Shown piece after piece: positions 24,163 to 25,752 of a stretch of 25,752 nt of DNA. The notes under the pieces are model-generated. The model made no database searches. It was not told the origin of the DNA and saw nothing but the letters and a program-made list of their open reading frames with translations. The position numbers and the translations under genes were made by a program. Position 1 is the first letter of the stretch; the number at the start of each line of letters is the position of its first letter. Source of the stretch: Bacillota bacterium (lineage in GTDB: Bacteria > Bacillota > Clostridia > Acetivibrionales > Acetivibrionaceae); the NCBI GenBank assembly GCA_023398495.1, contig JAEWSG010000222.1, forward strand, positions 1 to 25,752. The letters are read 5' to 3'.

Positions 24163-24561
24163 TTGAAAAGATTGTTCATTATAATGTTGTCTCTTTGCTT
24201 TTTAATGGCAGCTTGCTCTCATCAGGAAAACAACAATAATAAAATGCAAGCAGATGACATTTTGGTTTTTTACGGAGTATCCAGTTATGCTATGTTTGGT
24301 GCAAAACAAGAAGTCATTAATGATTTGCTTAATCAGTTCAGCACACTCAGTTTTAAAAAGACTGAGGATAAAATGGATGTAGCAAGTGCATTTAATCTTA
24401 TTTTCTCTTATAAAGGTAAAGAGGTCAAGAGGTTCTGGGTTGACAAAAACGGTGTTTTTTGGCTTGACGGCAATACAGAGTGCTACAAGATTTCTTCCGG
24501 TTCATTCGATTACCTGAATTTGAAAACAATCTACGAAGACAGTAAGCAAACAAATTTATGA
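24163..24561 (+). CDS. Small lipoprotein of unknown function
   Basis: A 132-residue protein with a type II signal peptide: KR, then LFIIMLSLCFLMAAC, a lipobox with the lipidated Cys at residue 18. I chose TTG 24163 because GGGGGGTG lies 5 nt upstream and the signal peptide begins right there; an ATG at 24118 would add 15 residues without an RBS. The mature part (about 114 residues) has an alternating beta pattern (DDILVFYG, FNLIFSYKGKEVKRFWVDKNGVFWLDG) and resembles small extracellular domains of clostridial lipoproteins, possibly DUF5301-like, which I cannot confirm. It is 15 bp before a membrane protein gene and probably co-transcribed with it. Confidence 0.75.
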   Translation: MKRLFIIMLSLCFLMAACSHQENNNNKMQADDILVFYGVSSYAMFGAKQEVINDLLNQFSTLSFKKTEDKMDVASAFNLIFSYKGKEVKRFWVDKNGVFWLDGNTECYKISSGSFDYLNLKTIYEDSKQTNL

Positions 24562-24576
24562 AAGGTGTGGTGATTT

Positions 24577-25545
24577 GTGAGATACAAGAATTTTTATCTA
24601 TTTACATTGGTGACGGTTTTGTTAGCATCTGCATACCCCATATACATGGGAGCTATAATGATGGGAAATTATTTGCTAAAGGGTTCCATTAATGTAGTTG
24701 ACTATCCCGAATACATAATACCCTACACTCCAATAAGTATTGCATTAATTGCTTTGACCGCACTTATGCCGTTGTTATTCAAGCTCTTCAAACGTTATAC
24801 ACTGCCTGCTGCCTCGCTATTTGGAATACTTATATTCTTTGCATTTGAATTAGGGTTTGAACAGATTACAGTCTCTGGAAAAGACGAGTATATTAAGCTT
24901 CAATCCTGGCAATTTTTGCAGTGCTATTCAACTCCTGAAGTTTTACGCTCCATGGGAAAACCTATATACGCAGCCAACAACCCGACTTTCAAAGTACACT
25001 TTTACATTATTTCCATCGTCATAGTACTTGCTGTTCTATATGTGATATATGGTTTTTCTAAGATGCTTCTTGAACAGAACTTCACTAAAAAGCTTCCGTT
25101 GATTGCCCAAACCATCTCTATAGTTATATTCATCGCACTCTGTATATTTGCCTGTCTAACCGCTTTTTACAGAAACGGCACTATTTACATATCACCTTTA
25201 TCGTCGTCACTAATGGCAATATTCTTCATTGTATTTGGCATAACAGTGGGAACTTATGTTGGCTCAATATTTTATAAAAGAAATACATTACTCTCTATGG
25301 TCATACCTTCAATATCCGCTTCAGTAACAACACTCGTCATGTATATTGGTGAACTGCTTTTGATGAATGGGATACTCTTTAAGTTTGGATCAAGCTTTTT
25401 TTTCACACCCATAGGCCGTTTTCCGTTCTCTCCGGCTGATCTATGCATTATTCTTTGTTCAGGCTTAATTACATACCTCATTATGCTTTTTCTTAACAAA
25501 ACACACAAACAAATGGGGAATGAGGGAAATATCACATCCTCTTAA
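24577..25545 (+). CDS. Polytopic membrane protein of unknown function
   Basis: A 322-residue protein starting with GTG, with AAAGGTG about 9 nt upstream. I do not recognise the family. Hydrophobic segments suggest roughly eight TM helices: about 7-30, 50-70, 78-97, 140-163, 175-195, 207-230, 240-262 and 288-308. Between the third and fourth is a loop with WQFLQCYSTPEVLRSMGKPIY, likely outside the membrane. No ATPase, kinase or transporter signature is seen. With the preceding lipoprotein it may form a cell-envelope unit. The C-terminus is short and hydrophilic. Confidence 0.75.
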   Translation: MRYKNFYLFTLVTVLLASAYPIYMGAIMMGNYLLKGSINVVDYPEYIIPYTPISIALIALTALMPLLFKLFKRYTLPAASLFGILIFFAFELGFEQITVSGKDEYIKLQSWQFLQCYSTPEVLRSMGKPIYAANNPTFKVHFYIISIVIVLAVLYVIYGFSKMLLEQNFTKKLPLIAQTISIVIFIALCIFACLTAFYRNGTIYISPLSSSLMAIFFIVFGITVGTYVGSIFYKRNTLLSMVIPSISASVTTLVMYIGELLLMNGILFKFGSSFFFTPIGRFPFSPADLCIILCSGLITYLIMLFLNKTHKQMGNEGNITSS

Positions 25546-25583
25546 AAAGTGTGTTTTGGTCTCAAATAACCTTACTTAAAAAT

Positions 25584-25615
25584 GATAGTGTAAATTATTT
25601 TACTGTTACATTATC
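25584..25615. terminator. Possible weak terminator after the membrane protein gene
   Basis: GATAGTGTAA pairs with TTACATTATC (one mismatch) around a 12-nt loop, but no clean T tract follows. Confidence 0.3.
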
Positions 25616-25689
25616 TAAATTCTATGGGTGTATTTAATTATCGTGCACCATATTATTCCAAGGACTAAAGCTTCGAGGCTGAGAGAATG

Positions 25690-25742
25690 TAAAACTCGCT
25701 ACGGGTCGAATCAAACTCGCTTCGCTCAAACAGTGATTCGAC
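25690..25742. repeat. Inverted and direct repeats at the window end
   Basis: A perfect 9-bp inverted repeat, GTCGAATCA (25705-25713) and TGATTCGAC (25734-25742), encloses a CTCGCTTCGCTC segment. AAACTCGCT occurs twice, at about 25692 and 25714. The composition is less AT-rich than around it. It may be the edge of a dispersed genomic repeat or mobile element lying outside the window. Confidence 0.4.
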
Positions 25743-25752
25743 TATTCCTTCG

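Overview
This window reads as a chromosomal segment of a low-GC Gram-positive anaerobe of the Clostridia, most like the Ruminiclostridium/Acetivibrio group. The basis is AT-rich DNA, strong AGGAGG-type ribosome binding sites, frequent TTG/GTG starts, rubrerythrin, a stalk-domain beta-helix protein and clostridial-style PiT/DUF47 genes. The species is inferred, not proven. Almost all genes lie on the minus strand; the plus-strand genes are an HD-GYP regulator near the left end and a lipoprotein/membrane-protein pair at the right end.

Left edge (1-2550): the N-terminal stub of a Ser/Thr-kinase-like signalling protein, cut off inside its catalytic loop, then a receiver/HD-GYP response regulator expected to degrade cyclic-di-GMP.

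Defence island (2550-11541): the main discovery. A complete four-gene Wadjet (Jet/MksBEF-like) anti-plasmid SMC system lies on the minus strand in the order jetD-jetA-jetB-jetC, with overlapping or near-touching genes. It follows a cation diffusion facilitator (CDF) metal exporter by only 26 bp. The exporter is preceded by a consensus sigma-A promoter and an RNA leader that I recognise as a NiCo (czcD-motif) riboswitch whose aptamer overlaps a strong terminator. No terminator or strong promoter is visible between exporter and jetD, so the defence operon may be transcribed under Ni/Co riboswitch control. That linkage is an inference.

Middle (11680-18620): an OmpR-type response regulator with a six-TM histidine kinase, MscL with a C-terminal zinc ribbon, rubrerythrin, a cold-shock protein, undecaprenyl-diphosphate phosphatase, and a secreted stalk-domain/right-handed beta-helix protein. 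Most have their own promoter or terminator.

Right part (18821-25545): a DUF47/PhoU-like protein and PiT phosphate permease operon. Upstream is a striking array of eight TTAACA-like elements with an exact 11-bp period, a PhoP-box array much longer than the usual four. Next come an acyl-CoA synthetase-type AMP ligase behind a long leader with attenuator-like structure, a fused MsrA-MsrB methionine sulfoxide reductase, and divergently a small lipoprotein plus a polytopic membrane protein of unknown function. The last 200 bp hold inverted and direct repeats but no gene.
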